Below the pieces are notes generated by a model, which ran no database searches, was not told the DNA's origin, and was given only the letters and a program-made list of their open reading frames with translations. 64,000 nt of DNA from Bacillus zhangzhouensis (lineage in GTDB: Bacteria > Bacillota > Bacilli > Bacillales > Bacillaceae), in contig CP099514.1 in the NCBI GenBank assembly GCA_025809375.1, positions 248,001 through 312,000 of the forward strand. The letters are read 5' to 3'. Shown piece by piece: positions 9,051 to 18,547 of this stretch (position 1 is its first letter; each line of letters starts with the position of its first letter). The position numbers and the translations under genes were made by a program.

Positions 9051-10111
9051 TAGTTCTTGATGAATTTCTCAACTAATGAGCTTGTTTTGTAATCGTTCAA
9101 ATCAAGTTTCCATTGGTCGATATCATTTTTCTTCATGTTGACTTCTACTGTTTCTTCAGAAGATGATGGTCCTAATTTTTTAAACTCATCTGGGTAAATC
9201 GAAAGTAAGTATTTTTGAGCTTCATCATAAGAAGCTGAACGGTTTTTACTGTAGAACTCAGTCGCTTTCTCTTTCAAACGATCGACAAGCGGGCTTGCAT
9301 CAATTGGTGTAACAGTCACAGTCACGACAGCTTTATCACCACTGATGGCTTTTGTTTTTGTTGATACTTTTGATTTTTCAGCTAATGTTTCTTTTACTGC
9401 TTTTAAAAGCTTATCAAGGTTTTCGTCCTTCGCTGAGCTAGAAGAAATACCTGAAGAAGTGATATAGCCTTGTTTGAATGATTGATCAAATTCATTCACA
9501 ACAGTTGATTTGTTATCACCCGTTAATTTTTCGAAATCGTCGTTTTTCTTACCAAAAATCATAACATCAATATAAGAAGAAAGAGCTTTTGCAGATGCCT
9601 GTAGTGTATCTGCTTTTTTCATTAAGTCTTTTCCTTTGATATCGAATTCTAGTGTTTTGTTATCTTTTTTCGAACCACTGCCTGGCTCTGTGTAAACAAG
9701 CTGATAGTCTTTGGCTTTGTCAACAACAAAGAAAAGACCGCCTTTTGTTACTTTGTCTGCATTTAAAGAGCTTGAAGATAATACTTCATTGTAGTCATCT
9801 GGAGTGATTGTAGATACCTGTGCGTCATCTTGGTAAAGTGTAAAATTGCTTTTATCAACATTGAGAGGCTCTTTGCTGATATTTTTTACAGATACATTCA
9901 CTTTTAGTACATACTGATCATCCTGTACAGATGTATCGTATTGAGGTGGTAATGTGTACTCAGCGCTTTCTACCTTTACCTCTGCGGCGTCAAGAGATTT
10001 TTTTGTATCATTTTCTTTCGCAGCTGTTTTGTCTTTACCACCACTACAAGCAGCAGCGACAACAGTTACACACAAGATCAGAAGAAACAGGGATAATTTC
10101 TTTTTAAACAT
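9050..10111 (-). CDS. Secreted lipoprotein, DUF5105-like
   Basis: A 353-residue lipoprotein. The signal peptide ends in lipobox VAAAC with Cys22 as the lipidation site, followed by a short charged linker. Residues about 40-155 form an immunoglobulin-like domain of DUF4352/DUF5105 type (YVLKVNVSVKNISKEPLNV). The remainder is helical with a C-terminus LDLNDYKTSSLVEKFIKN. It is expected on the outer face of the membrane. The ATG follows a GAGGAAAA-type site. A broken paralogue lies 2 kb away at 6755-6998. Function is unknown; such proteins are common, multi-copy and variable in Bacillus. Confidence 0.8.
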   Translation of the reverse strand: MFKKKLSLFLLILCVTVVAAACSGGKDKTAAKENDTKKSLDAAEVKVESAEYTLPPQYDTSVQDDQYVLKVNVSVKNISKEPLNVDKSNFTLYQDDAQVSTITPDDYNEVLSSSSLNADKVTKGGLFFVVDKAKDYQLVYTEPGSGSKKDNKTLEFDIKGKDLMKKADTLQASAKALSSYIDVMIFGKKNDDFEKLTGDNKSTVVNEFDQSFKQGYITSSGISSSSAKDENLDKLLKAVKETLAEKSKVSTKTKAISGDKAVVTVTVTPIDASPLVDRLKEKATEFYSKNRSASYDEAQKYLLSIYPDEFKKLGPSSSEETVEVNMKKNDIDQWKLDLNDYKTSSLVEKFIKN

Positions 10112-10629
10112 GGCGTGTTTTCCTCCTCAGGTTGATGGTGATTGAAAAGCTGTAGTTCATATCATTCTTTTTACACAAAAGAAAAATACTGTATGTTTTT
10201 TACTGTAGATGAAGCGAAAGTACTGTCAATCCCTCAGTGCGTTTCCGAGGTTGATGGGCTTCAATTAGTAAAAATGACACTAAGTTGAGAGGAGAAACTT
10301 GTAATTTATTATTTTATTTCTCCTATAGAAACTCAACATTTTATATTTTAAGGTTTTAAATCGGATTATTGAATAGGTTCAAATGACTGTTTTTGAAGAT
10401 GATGTCGCAATTAGAAGGATTTTTATGACTTGTAAATGAGTATATAGTAATGAATATTTTTTCCTGTTATATGGACGGGGCACTTGGTTTGTGTGTTGCT
10501 GCTAGAGAGACACATGTCCGGAGAATTTAGACAGGCTGTCGACACTGAACGTGCTTTTTTTGTCAAAATGGCAGCATCTACACAGAAACGTTACATAAAA
10601 TAAAAGAGAAACGAACTGGAGGTGGATGT
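10112..10629 (+). promoter_or_regulatory. Gap with possible sigma-E promoter for cwlJ
   Basis: This 518-base region contains no gene I can support. Immediately before cwlJ, GCATCTA (10574-10580) and CATAAAAT (10594-10601) are spaced 13 bases apart and loosely match mother-cell sigma-E elements. That is the expected factor, because B. subtilis cwlJ is transcribed in the mother cell. The match is by eye only. GGAGGTGG at 10619-10626 is the ribosome site. Confidence 0.35.
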
Positions 10630-11058
10630 ATGGCAGTGGTAAGAGCGACAAGCTCTGATATTAATTTAATGGCCAGACTGCTGAGAGCGGAGGCAGAAGG
10701 TGAAGGGAGGCGAGGGATGCTGCTCGTAGGAAACGTGGGCATCAATCGTTTGCGTGCCAACTGCTCTGACTTTAAAGGGCTGCGTACGATTCCACAAATG
10801 ATTTATCAGGAGCATGCATTCGAAGCGGTCACGCATGGTTATTTTTATCAACGAGCACGAGAAACTGAAAAAACACTTGCGCGGAGAAATATTAACGGAG
10901 AACGTTTTTGGCCAGCAAAATTCAGCCTTTGGTATTTTAAACCGCCTGGTGATTGTCCGGCAACTTGGTACAATCAGCCGTTTGTGGCAAGGTATAAGTC
11001 GCATTGCTTTTATCAGCCAACCGCTGAAACGTGTGAAAATGTCTATAACACCTTTTAG
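10630..11058 (+). CDS. cwlJ: Spore cortex-lytic hydrolase CwlJ
   Basis: A 142-residue cell-wall hydrolase of the hydrolase-2 (SleB catalytic domain) family, the same length as B. subtilis CwlJ. The family core LMARLLRAEAEGEG (with the catalytic Glu), GNVGINRLRANC and FSLWYFKPPGDCPATW are all present, and there is no signal peptide. CwlJ sits in the spore coat and degrades cortex peptidoglycan during germination, notably in response to Ca-dipicolinate, with GerQ as partner. It is monocistronic, with a good ribosome site before and a terminator after. Long frames on the opposite strand here are shadows. Confidence 0.95.
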   Translation: MAVVRATSSDINLMARLLRAEAEGEGRRGMLLVGNVGINRLRANCSDFKGLRTIPQMIYQEHAFEAVTHGYFYQRARETEKTLARRNINGERFWPAKFSLWYFKPPGDCPATWYNQPFVARYKSHCFYQPTAETCENVYNTF

Positions 11059-11070
11059 CTTGATGAAACG

Positions 11071-11119
11071 CACAACCCTCTTTGAGTACGGATGCAGAGG
11101 GGTGTGTTTTTGTTTTTTT
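11071..11119 (+). terminator. Terminator of cwlJ
   Basis: CACAACCCTCT pairs with AGAGGGGTGTG across a 14-base loop and is followed by a T-rich tract. Confidence 0.85.
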
Positions 11120-11150
11120 AAAATGGATAACCATTGTGTATCAGCCAAGA

Positions 11151-11613
11151 TGAAGCACGTGACTGGAGGAAATAAAGATTTAAAAGGGAAAACAGCCATT
11201 GTCACAGGCTCTTCAAAAGGAATTGGACAAGCGGTCGCATTGCGGTTTGGACAAGAGGAAATGAATGTGGTTGTGAACTATAAAGGCGATGAAGTTGGAG
11301 CTGAAGAGACGGTACAAGCCATTCAGCAGCACGGAGGTCAAGCGGGGAAAGTACACGCAGATGTTTTCAAAGAGGAAGGCATCCAAGCCATCTTGGATAC
11401 AGCACTGGAGCAATGGCAAAACGTCATCGACGTGAATATGACAGACGCATTTTTAGGCGCAAAGGCTGCAATCGCCTATATGATGGAGCATGATATCAAA
11501 GGGACCTTTTTAAACATTTCCAGTGTTCTCAGGAGATTTCGCGCCCGTTCAAGGTTCATTATTCCACTTCAAAGGGCGGAATGACACTTTATCCTTCTCA
11601 AATCAATGATTAA
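11151..11613 (+). pseudogene. Short-chain dehydrogenase relic with internal deletions
   Basis: The frame begins DLKGKTAIVTGSSKGIGQAV, the Rossmann motif of glucose-dehydrogenase-like SDRs. It runs normally to LEQW, where about 25 residues including NNAG are missing and the sequence resumes QNVIDVNMTDAFLG. After FLNISSV the reading shifts frame and continues EISRPFKVHYSTSKGG (catalytic Tyr-Lys region). It then jumps directly to MTLYPSQIND and a stop; in intact relatives GGMTLYPS is the extreme C-terminus. Two deletions and a frameshift make it non-functional. The deleted segments are inferred from the known family layout. Confidence 0.85.
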
Positions 11614-11615
11614 CC

Positions 11616-11653
11616 CAAAAACATCTGCATGTTCAGCCGACGGATGTTTTTTG
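11616..11653. terminator. Bidirectional terminator between SDR relic and acyltransferase
   Basis: AACATC at 11620-11625 pairs with GATGTT at 11643-11648, with an A-run on the left and a T-run on the right. The stop codon of the minus-strand acyltransferase lies in the loop. Confidence 0.7.
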
Positions 11654-12682
11654 TTCGTAGCGTAGTGCGGATTTGGCCCGTTTGCCAAGCAGCATCGGGT
11701 ACTTGCTCAGGAAGGAAATACATGGCACCATGAGCAGCAATGTGCCGATCGTATAAAAAAGTGTCCAAGAGAGCTGCACTGTATCAGCAATATTGATACC
11801 AAGTCCATAAAAAACAAATGCTTTCATGATATCGATGCCGGCAAACTGCAAGACAAGAATGACAATAGAATGTCGTCCTAGATACGTCAAAATAGAGGAT
11901 GTTTTCATTTTAAAGCTTAAATAAATCACGGCAGCTGAACCGAGCAAAGCGCATGCATAGAAAATAAAGAGATCACCGTACTCGTTGACGCGCATATCGA
12001 TCCGTGAATTAAAGCTCTGCATGTAAGCCGTCAGCACAAGCAGACCTGTACACAAAAGAAGGGTAGGAGCTGTTTTTAATTCCACAAACCACTGCTTTGC
12101 TAAAAATCTAATCGAATAAAACACAACAGCTGTCAATGCGACATTGGCATTCCAAGGAAGACTTTGATCTAAAAGCAAGGTAGAGGCATATCCAGCACCT
12201 CCGCAAAGAACAGTCAGCAAGATCACGGCAGCGGGCTTTCCTTTTGAAAGACGATGCATAAAGAAAAATAAAATTTCCACTAAAAAGAGCGTCGTTAAAA
12301 ACCAAATCGCTGGGTTATGTGTGAGTCTTGCTTCATCTGCATTGGATATGAAAATACCTGTAAACGGAACGAAAGGGTCAATATCCGTTTGTCCCTTGAA
12401 TGCGAAAAAACGGGTAATGGAGAACCAAAATACATACGTAATGATGGAGAAATAGAGATAGGGCAAGAGTAAGCTTTTGGCTTTTTTCTGAATAAATGAC
12501 AGAGCAGGGGATGAGGATGATCGAAACATCATGCCTGATAGTAAAAAGAAAAGCGGCATATGAAAAGAGTAAATAAATGGCTTGAGCGAATCTGGAATGG
12601 GTACATGCGCCATGACCACGAGCAGAATGCCAATTCCTTTCGCTGCATCTACCCAATCAAGTCTCTTTTTCATGTCTGTCAT
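11633..12682 (-). CDS. Membrane acyltransferase family 3 protein
   Basis: A 349-residue polytopic protein with about ten hydrophobic segments. The N-terminus LDWVDAAKGIGILLVVMAHV followed by YSFHMPLFFLLSG is diagnostic of the acyltransferase-3 (OatA/NolL-like) family; the His residues in those two segments are the conserved ones. Such enzymes move acyl groups onto extracytoplasmic sugars or cell-wall polymers. There is no fused SGNH domain, so transfer partner and target are unknown. The start MTDMKKRLDW has AGAAGGAGATGACAGAC upstream; the second Met, three codons on, is an alternative. It stands alone between terminators. Confidence 0.85.
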   Translation of the reverse strand: MTDMKKRLDWVDAAKGIGILLVVMAHVPIPDSLKPFIYSFHMPLFFLLSGMMFRSSSSPALSFIQKKAKSLLLPYLYFSIITYVFWFSITRFFAFKGQTDIDPFVPFTGIFISNADEARLTHNPAIWFLTTLFLVEILFFFMHRLSKGKPAAVILLTVLCGGAGYASTLLLDQSLPWNANVALTAVVFYSIRFLAKQWFVELKTAPTLLLCTGLLVLTAYMQSFNSRIDMRVNEYGDLFIFYACALLGSAAVIYLSFKMKTSSILTYLGRHSIVILVLQFAGIDIMKAFVFYGLGINIADTVQLSWTLFYTIGTLLLMVPCISFLSKYPMLLGKRAKSALRYEQKTSVG

Positions 12683-13197
12683 CTCCTTCTTTCTCAGCGT
12701 CGTAAACCGTTCACTGATTATGTACCTCTACTATATAAAAGGTACATCTCTTGTGCGTTTACAGTTCGCTAACGATTAGAAGACACATTTGCGATCAGAT
12801 GACAGGCGGAAGAATTTTGACATTTCCATGTTACATTCCCATTTTTTATGACAATGTATTTAAAAGAAGCCATGCTTTTATCTTTCTATATCAACATAAG
12901 AAACCACATCACTACACTCTTGATGAGCAAGAGGTGCTCACCGGGAACTTTCGACAATGTTTCACATGAAACACTTCATTAACGACATGAACCATTTTCA
13001 ATATGCATCTTTCGTTAAAAAAATATAAAGTGTTTGAAACCTATCTTGAACATAGATCGTATATACTAGTAAATAGAAAAAAGAGTAAGAGGCTCCAATG
13101 TCATTTCATGAATTTTGTCGAATTTTCATGTATGATGATTTTAATAGGGTCCATCGCTTAATAAATAGATTTTTATTATGCTGGAGGAGTGATTGAT
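12683..13197 (+). promoter_or_regulatory. Intergenic region with ECF-type promoter for yceC
   Basis: TGAAAC at 13035-13040 and CGTATA at 13058-13063, 17 bases apart, match the sigma-W/sigma-M/sigma-X promoter pattern TGAAAC-N16/17-CGTA. In B. subtilis the yceC operon is known to be under extracytoplasmic sigma factors and sigma-B. No convincing sigma-B site was found. The short frames in this 515-base stretch show no coding character. Confidence 0.65.
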
Positions 13198-13797
13198 TTG
13201 GCCATTACATTAGAAAAAGGTCAACGTATTGATTTAACAAAAGGGAAAGCAGGGCTAACGAATATTCTTGTTGGACTAGGCTGGGACCCTGTATCACAAG
13301 GTGGCGGGTTTTTAGGAAAGCTGTTTGGCGGCGGCGGCGCTGATGTAGATTGTGATGCTTCAGTGCTCATGCTGAAAAATGATAAGTTTACGGAAAATAA
13401 AGATTTGATTTATTTTGGCAACCTAAAAAGCAAATGCGGCAGTGTTGAGCATACAGGTGACAACCTGACTGGTGAAGGAGACGGAGATGATGAACAAGTC
13501 CTCGTCAACTTGAGCAAGGTGCCGGGTACTGTGAATAAATTGGTGTTTGTCGTGAACATTTATGATGCCCTTAGAAGAAATCAACACTTTGGTATGATTC
13601 AAAATGCGTACATTCGTATCGTTGATCGTTCAAACAATCAAGAATTAGTGAAATATAATTTGAAAGATGATTATGCAGGAAAAACATCTTTAATCGTTGG
13701 AGAACTTTATCGTCACGAGAATGAGTGGAAATTTGCAGCTCTTGGAAATGGTACAAACGATGCGAAGCTTGCCGATATTACGAGAAACTATATTTAA
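13198..13797 (+). CDS. yceC: TerD-family stress protein YceC
   Basis: A 199-residue TerD domain protein, first of three tandem paralogues. TerD proteins are cytoplasmic, bind Ca2+ through acidic loops and are linked to resistance to tellurite, DNA damage and envelope stress. Acidic loops are visible at [11 protein letters not shown] and [16 protein letters not shown] glycine-rich insertion, [13 protein letters not shown] (about residues 38-50), sets it apart from its two neighbours. TTG at 13198 is chosen because GGAGG lies 10 bases upstream and the next residues [15 protein letters not shown] match the family start; the GTG at 13189 is too close. It is led by the ECF promoter. Confidence 0.9.
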   Translation: MAITLEKGQRIDLTKGKAGLTNILVGLGWDPVSQGGGFLGKLFGGGGADVDCDASVLMLKNDKFTENKDLIYFGNLKSKCGSVEHTGDNLTGEGDGDDEQVLVNLSKVPGTVNKLVFVVNIYDALRRNQHFGMIQNAYIRIVDRSNNQELVKYNLKDDYAGKTSLIVGELYRHENEWKFAALGNGTNDAKLADITRNYI

Positions 13798-13817
13798 ACA
13801 GAAGGGAGAGGTTCCTA

Positions 13818-14399
13818 GTGGGAATTTCTTTAGCGAAAGGTCAAAAAATTGATTTAACAAAAACGAATCCGGGTTTAACAAAAGTAGTCGTTGGTCTTGG
13901 CTGGGACGTCAATAAGTATGACGGCGGAAATGACTTTGATCTAGACGCAAGTGTATTTCTTTTAGATGCGGCAGGTAAAGCAAGCTCTCCATCTGACTTT
14001 GTCTTTTACAATCAAACAACTGGCGGAGGCGGCAGTGTCGTACATACGGGCGATAACCGCACTGGCGCAGGGGATGGAGATGACGAGCAGGTCAATGTTG
14101 ACCTTGCAGCTGTACCAGCAAGTGTTGAGAAGATTTCATTTGTCATTACGATTCATGATGCAGAAGCGCGCAGTCAAAATTTCGGACAAGTGTCGAACGC
14201 ATATGTACGTATTTTAAATGCAGCTTCGAATGAAGAACTCATTCGCTACGATTTGGCAGAGGATTTCTCAATTGAGACAGCCATTATTGTAGGTGAATTA
14301 TACCGTCATGGCGGGGAATGGAAATTCTCAGCTGTCGGATCAGGCTATCAAGGCGGTCTTGCACGCATTGCAACGGACTTCGGCTTAGATATCGGATAA
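13818..14399 (+). CDS. yceD: TerD-family stress protein YceD
   Basis: A 193-residue TerD domain protein, second in the tandem, with the typical start [18 protein letters not shown] and calcium-binding acidic loops [12 protein letters not shown] and [17 protein letters not shown] at 13818 follows AAGGGAGAGG; the frame is open further upstream, but that part is antisense-like carry-over from yceC. It lies 20 bp after yceC, so the two are co-transcribed. Length and order agree with B. subtilis YceD. Biochemical role is not established beyond stress protection and metal sensing. Confidence 0.92.
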   Translation: MGISLAKGQKIDLTKTNPGLTKVVVGLGWDVNKYDGGNDFDLDASVFLLDAAGKASSPSDFVFYNQTTGGGGSVVHTGDNRTGAGDGDDEQVNVDLAAVPASVEKISFVITIHDAEARSQNFGQVSNAYVRILNAASNEELIRYDLAEDFSIETAIIVGELYRHGGEWKFSAVGSGYQGGLARIATDFGLDIG

Positions 14400-14438
14400 C
14401 GATCATTTCCTATTTTCAAAGACAGGAGAGATACGAAT

Positions 14439-15017
14439 ATGGCGATTCAGCTTTCAAAAGGACAACGTGTCGATTTAACAAAAACCAATCCAGGGCTGAC
14501 GAGAGTGATGATCGGTCTTGGCTGGGATACAAATAAATATTCTGGCGGAGCCGACTTTGATTTGGACGCTTCAGCTTTCTTGGTGGATGCAAATAATCGT
14601 TGTCAGCAAGATACAGATTTTGTGTTCTATAATAACCTTCAGCATCCGAGCGGCAGTGTCACTCATACAGGTGATAACCGGACGGGTGAAGGAGATGGAG
14701 ATGACGAGCAAATTCTCGTTGATTTCTCGAAAATTCCTGCTAACATTGATCGTATCGGAATTACAGTTACGATCCATGATGCAGAGACACGCAACCAGAA
14801 TTTTGGACAAGTCTCTAATGCATTTGTTCGTGTTGTAAATGAAGAGGGCGGGGAAGAATTGATTCGCTTCGATTTAGGCGAAGACTTCTCAATTGAAACA
14901 GCTGTTGTGGTATGTGAATTGTACCGACACGGAAGTGATTGGAAGTTTAACGCGATCGGAAGCGGATTCTCTGGCGGACTTGCAGCTCTTTGTCAAAATT
15001 ATGGGTTAGAAGTGTAA
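14439..15017 (+). CDS. yceE: TerD-family stress protein YceE
   Basis: A 192-residue third TerD paralogue, closer to YceD than to YceC. The acidic loops [12 protein letters not shown] and [14 protein letters not shown] are intact. The ATG follows ACAGGAGAGATACGAAT. It is part of the yceC-yceD-yceE-yceF transcription unit. Three adjacent paralogues suggest a heteromeric assembly or different metal affinities, which is inference. Confidence 0.92.
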   Translation: MAIQLSKGQRVDLTKTNPGLTRVMIGLGWDTNKYSGGADFDLDASAFLVDANNRCQQDTDFVFYNNLQHPSGSVTHTGDNRTGEGDGDDEQILVDFSKIPANIDRIGITVTIHDAETRNQNFGQVSNAFVRVVNEEGGEELIRFDLGEDFSIETAVVVCELYRHGSDWKFNAIGSGFSGGLAALCQNYGLEV

Positions 15018-15159
15018 ATAACAGAAACAAATCAATTCAAGAGGTGCTGTCAAAAACTCATATGAGGGTCTTTTCCAAAGTGAGTAAGAAACAGCGATCA
15101 AGAATAGCAGCAGGCGAGAAAGCCTGCTTATGCTTCTACACTTATAGGAGGAAAACTAG

Positions 15160-15939
15160 TTGGACATTTTGAAACATATGTTGGATACGTATGCCTCGTT
15201 TTTTGATTGGCATATGTGGGCAGAGGTGTTAACAGACCCTGTCTCTTGGGGGCTTATTGGAACTCTTGTCGTGCTTGAAGGATTGTTATCAGCAGATAAT
15301 GCACTTGTATTAGCTGTCATGGTAAAACATTTACCTGAAAAGCAGCGTAAAAAGGCATTAACCTACGGATTAATTGGCGCTTATTTCTTCCGTTTTCTAT
15401 TCATTGGTGTAGGGATGCTGCTTATTAAGTTCTGGTGGATTAAGGTTCTTGGAGCTGCATACTTAGCATGGCTTGTCATTAAGCACTTCTGGTTAGGTGA
15501 CGGCGATGATGAAGCGAAGGAATTGAAAAAAGAAGGCTGGATGGTTCGTGTATTTGGCGTGTTCTGGGCAACCGTTATTTCTGTTGAAATTATGGACCTT
15601 GCCTTCTCAGTTGATAGTATTCTTGCGGCATTCGCTGTATCTGAGGAAGTATGGATTCTTCTATTAGGCGGAATGCTTGGAATTCTCATGATGCGTACAG
15701 TGGCACAGTTATTCCTTGTTCTCATTGACCGTATCCCAGAGCTTGAGAATACAGCATTTATTCTCATTGGGATCATTGCCATCAAAATGGGCTTGAGTGC
15801 TGCTCACATTGAAATCCCGCATCTTGTATTCTTTGCGATTATTATCCTAGCATTTATCGGAACGTTTATTGTTCATAAAATCAATAAGAAGAAGCATCAA
15901 GAAGTAACAAATGAAGCTGCGGCTTCAAAAGAAGAATAG
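15160..15939 (+). CDS. yceF: TerC-family membrane protein YceF (MeeF)
   Basis: A 259-residue integral membrane protein of the TerC family with about seven hydrophobic segments. The charged in-membrane signatures LEGLLSADNALVLAVMV (about residues 39-55) and ISVEIMDLAFSVDSILAAFA (about 140-159) carry the Asp/Glu residues thought to bind metal. B. subtilis YceF (MeeF) is implicated in Mn2+ export and in metallating secreted enzymes. TTG at 15160 has AGGAGG 10 bases upstream. It is the last gene before a terminator that separates it from the enzyme module downstream. A 142-bp leader lies between yceE and yceF, with nothing identifiable in it. Confidence 0.92.
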   Translation: MDILKHMLDTYASFFDWHMWAEVLTDPVSWGLIGTLVVLEGLLSADNALVLAVMVKHLPEKQRKKALTYGLIGAYFFRFLFIGVGMLLIKFWWIKVLGAAYLAWLVIKHFWLGDGDDEAKELKKEGWMVRVFGVFWATVISVEIMDLAFSVDSILAAFAVSEEVWILLLGGMLGILMMRTVAQLFLVLIDRIPELENTAFILIGIIAIKMGLSAAHIEIPHLVFFAIIILAFIGTFIVHKINKKKHQEVTNEAAASKEE

Positions 15940-15946
15940 GACGATC

Positions 15947-15986
15947 AAAAAGGAATGGAGTTGATTAGCGGCTCCATCCTTTTTTG
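15947..15986 (+). terminator. Terminator inside the Ter locus, after yceF
   Basis: AAAAAGGAATGGAG pairs with CTCCATCCTTTTTT around an 11-base loop. It divides yceCDEF from the downstream biosynthetic genes and may be partial. Confidence 0.85.
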
Positions 15987-16038
15987 AATCATCAAGTCAT
16001 TTGTTCGATTTTCTCTCAACAACAGGAGGTGGCACAGC

Positions 16039-17226
16039 ATGCGGTATTTTCAGTTTTTATCAGAGGCGAGGCAGCACGATATTTTTTTCAAACGGCCGGG
16101 GGCGATGCATTTGGTAACGTCAAGGCACGTACTTGCGCATGCATTAGGTGCTACTTTGTATATGCCTGCGACAAGGCAGGATATAGCAGACATGCTGCTG
16201 TCGCAGAAATATGAAGCGCTTTGCTCTGTTGTATTTTGTTTAGAGGATGCCATCGGTGATCAAGAAGTGGAAATGGCTGAACAGAATCTAGTGATACAAC
16301 TCGCCAAACTGTCGGACAAATTAACGCAAACACCTGAAACGGCTGAACAATTGCCGCTTTTATTTATTCGGGTTCGTTCGCCGAAGCAGCTGGTCAAAAT
16401 GGCAGATTTGCTTGGTTCATCTCTTCATTTATTGACGGGTTTTGTATTTCCAAAGTGTTCTATTCATAATGCGAAAGATTATTTGGACAGCTTGAAACAG
16501 GCGTCAGCACAAACGGAGACAACGCTGTACGGTATGCCTATTTTGGAAACACCCGATTTATTAGAAAAAGAAACAAGATATAGGGTGTTGTCTGAGTTAA
16601 AGCAGATTATGCTGAGTGCTGAAGAATATATTTTGAATATTCGTATTGGGGCAACGGATCTTTGCGGCTTATATGGCATTCGCCGTGACCGTGACACCAC
16701 CATCTATGACATCAGGTTGATTGCTGATTTGATGACAGATATTCTCAATTATTTTGGCCGTTCCTTTGTTGTATCAGGTGCAGTATGGGAGCATTTTGGT
16801 CCTGCACGAAAAGAACAAAAACCATTTATCCGTGCGCTTTCTAAGGGGGGTGAGCTGTCCTTATCTGAATTCGATGACGTACAAGGCTTACTCAAGGAGA
16901 CAAGACTTGATGTAGCTAACGGCATACATGGGAAGACAGTGATCCATCCAACACATCTCAAGCCAGTGCAAAGCATGTACGTTGTGACAAAGGAAGAGTA
17001 CTTGGATGCATTAAGCATTTTGGAACATTCTGACGGCACAGTTGGCGTGATGAAGAGTGCTTTTTCTAATAAGATGAATGAGACGAAGCCGCATTATAGG
17101 TGGGCAGAGCACATTTTAATTAAGTCAGATATTTACGGGGTGTTTCATGAAAATAGAAGCTATATCGACATACTCACAGAATCAAAAGCGGCATACGCTG
17201 AACATCTTGGAACATATGGAGGTTGA
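16039..17226 (+). CDS. HpcH/CitE-like C-C bond lyase of the Ter biosynthetic module
   Basis: A 395-residue TIM-barrel protein of the C-C bond lyase family related to citrate lyase beta and HpcH aldolases. Visible family elements are the metal-ligand segment VVFCLEDAIGD, LLFIRVRSP, GFVFPKC and the late IHGKTVIHPTHLKPVQ. It should cleave or form a carbon-carbon bond on a CoA- or keto-acid-type substrate in the cytoplasm. AGGAGGTGG lies 7 bases before the ATG. It overlaps the next gene by 80 bp. Comparative genomics has placed this family in Ter-linked operons predicted to make a nucleoside-like metabolite; the substrate is unknown. B. subtilis lacks it at this position as far as I recall. Confidence 0.85.
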   Translation: MRYFQFLSEARQHDIFFKRPGAMHLVTSRHVLAHALGATLYMPATRQDIADMLLSQKYEALCSVVFCLEDAIGDQEVEMAEQNLVIQLAKLSDKLTQTPETAEQLPLLFIRVRSPKQLVKMADLLGSSLHLLTGFVFPKCSIHNAKDYLDSLKQASAQTETTLYGMPILETPDLLEKETRYRVLSELKQIMLSAEEYILNIRIGATDLCGLYGIRRDRDTTIYDIRLIADLMTDILNYFGRSFVVSGAVWEHFGPARKEQKPFIRALSKGGELSLSEFDDVQGLLKETRLDVANGIHGKTVIHPTHLKPVQSMYVVTKEEYLDALSILEHSDGTVGVMKSAFSNKMNETKPHYRWAEHILIKSDIYGVFHENRSYIDILTESKAAYAEHLGTYGG

Positions 17227-18547
17227 GCTTGACCTCAAAGAAGGTGTGCTCCAGCTGGAAAAAGAGCATCTTTTTGAGATGGCGGCAAGGGTGAACAAAA
17301 AAAGAGCCTTTTTATTCGTTAGTAAGGTGCTTGGAAAGCATATTCCCGTTCATCCAGTGAAACCGCTCCTTGTTTCGGGTCTTTTAGCGATGGCATATAC
17401 CAAAGCGCAAACTGGCAAGACGCCCCCGCACCAAGATCTTATTGTGGAGGCACTCAAGACGGATGACCACGCAGTGTTAACGGCAGCCTATGACACACTC
17501 AAAAAAGAAAAACGATCAGCTGGCAATGAGCCTGTCGTCATCGGCTTTGCGGAAACGGCAACTGCCCTTGGTCATGGTGTGTATGATGTGATAGAAGGCG
17601 CATCTTACATTCATACGACACGTGAACAGCTGCTGGATCTTGACCCGTCATTGGTATTTGAAGAAGAACATTCGCATGCAACAGATCAGCTTTGTTATGC
17701 AGACGAAGCATTACTTCGCACAGACCGCCCCATCGTGTTAGTAGATGATGAAGTCACGACAGGCCGTACCAATATCAACATCATTCGTGACCTTCATGCA
17801 AAGTACCCGCGGCATTCTTATACCATTCTTTCCATTTTGGACTGGCGGACGAAGGAGCATGAAAAAGCCATGAGCCAGCTTGAAGAGGAGCTTGGAATTC
17901 ACATCACATCATTGTCTTTATTAAAAGGGCAGATGGTTTTTAGAGGCAAAACGCTCGATGAGGCAGTTTATTCGTATGAGATTGCTGAGCAAGAGAAGCG
18001 GCCGAGTCTTTCTTTTCACTCTCTTCAATCTTTCTTTAAGCAATTGCCCTATTTACTTTCTCATGCAGCAAATTCGGCTGGTCATTCGCCATATATACAT
18101 GAAACGGGCCGTTTTGGTTTAAACGCAGCAGATACGGCAGCACTCGACCGAGCAGCTGCTGAAGCGGGATTGAAGCTGCGGCAGGAACGCAAAGGAAAAC
18201 AAACACTCTGTTTAGGGACAGGTGAGCTGATGTATGTGCCGATGAGACTGTCTGCACACATGGGGAGAGGCGTTTTCTTTCATTCAACGACGAGAAGCCC
18301 CATTCACCCAGTCGAAAAGGATGGATACGCTGTTCAAAATGGGTTTACCTTTATGAATCCAGAGGATGCCCGAATTCAGCACTACGTGTACAACATTCCA
18401 AAAGGTGAATATGATGATGTATTTCTCTTTTTTGAGAAAAAGGTCTCTCAGGAGGCATTGCTTCCGCTTGTTCACTTATTTGCTGAGCGGCATGTGAAAC
18501 ATGTGCATATTGTGACTTTATCAGACGGGGTGAAGGTGAATGGCTAA
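17147..18547 (+). CDS. Phosphoribosyltransferase with C-terminal TRSP domain
   Basis: A 466-residue two-domain enzyme. The N-terminal half is a phosphoribosyltransferase with the PRPP loop PIVLVDDEVTTGRTN, about residues 197-211. The C-terminal part is the TRSP domain; its namesake motif is in HSTTRSPIHP. The ATG at 17147 lies inside the preceding gene, and the overlap of 80 bp is kept because the first 25 residues (LNILEHMEVELDLKEG) fit the family's N-terminus. It probably transfers ribose 5-phosphate to, or removes it from, an unusual base-like acceptor. It is translationally coupled to the lyase and to the StiP gene (8-bp overlap). Confidence 0.85.
   Translation: MKIEAISTYSQNQKRHTLNILEHMEVELDLKEGVLQLEKEHLFEMAARVNKKRAFLFVSKVLGKHIPVHPVKPLLVSGLLAMAYTKAQTGKTPPHQDLIVEALKTDDHAVLTAAYDTLKKEKRSAGNEPVVIGFAETATALGHGVYDVIEGASYIHTTREQLLDLDPSLVFEEEHSHATDQLCYADEALLRTDRPIVLVDDEVTTGRTNINIIRDLHAKYPRHSYTILSILDWRTKEHEKAMSQLEEELGIHITSLSLLKGQMVFRGKTLDEAVYSYEIAEQEKRPSLSFHSLQSFFKQLPYLLSHAANSAGHSPYIHETGRFGLNAADTAALDRAAAEAGLKLRQERKGKQTLCLGTGELMYVPMRLSAHMGRGVFFHSTTRSPIHPVEKDGYAVQNGFTFMNPEDARIQHYVYNIPKGEYDDVFLFFEKKVSQEALLPLVHLFAERHVKHVHIVTLSDGVKVNG

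Noticed and set aside
10666..11205. Long minus-strand frame opposite cwlJ
   Set aside because: It is a mirror of conserved cwlJ codons and has no ribosome site; its Cys- and Phe-rich sequence looks unlike a protein.
12751..12969. Short plus-strand frames upstream of yceC
   Set aside because: No ribosome site and no coding character; region is better explained as promoter DNA.
17216..18547. Shorter start for the PRTase/TRSP gene
   Set aside because: The ATG at about 17216 would cut residues that fit the family N-terminus, so the overlapping start at 17147 was kept.
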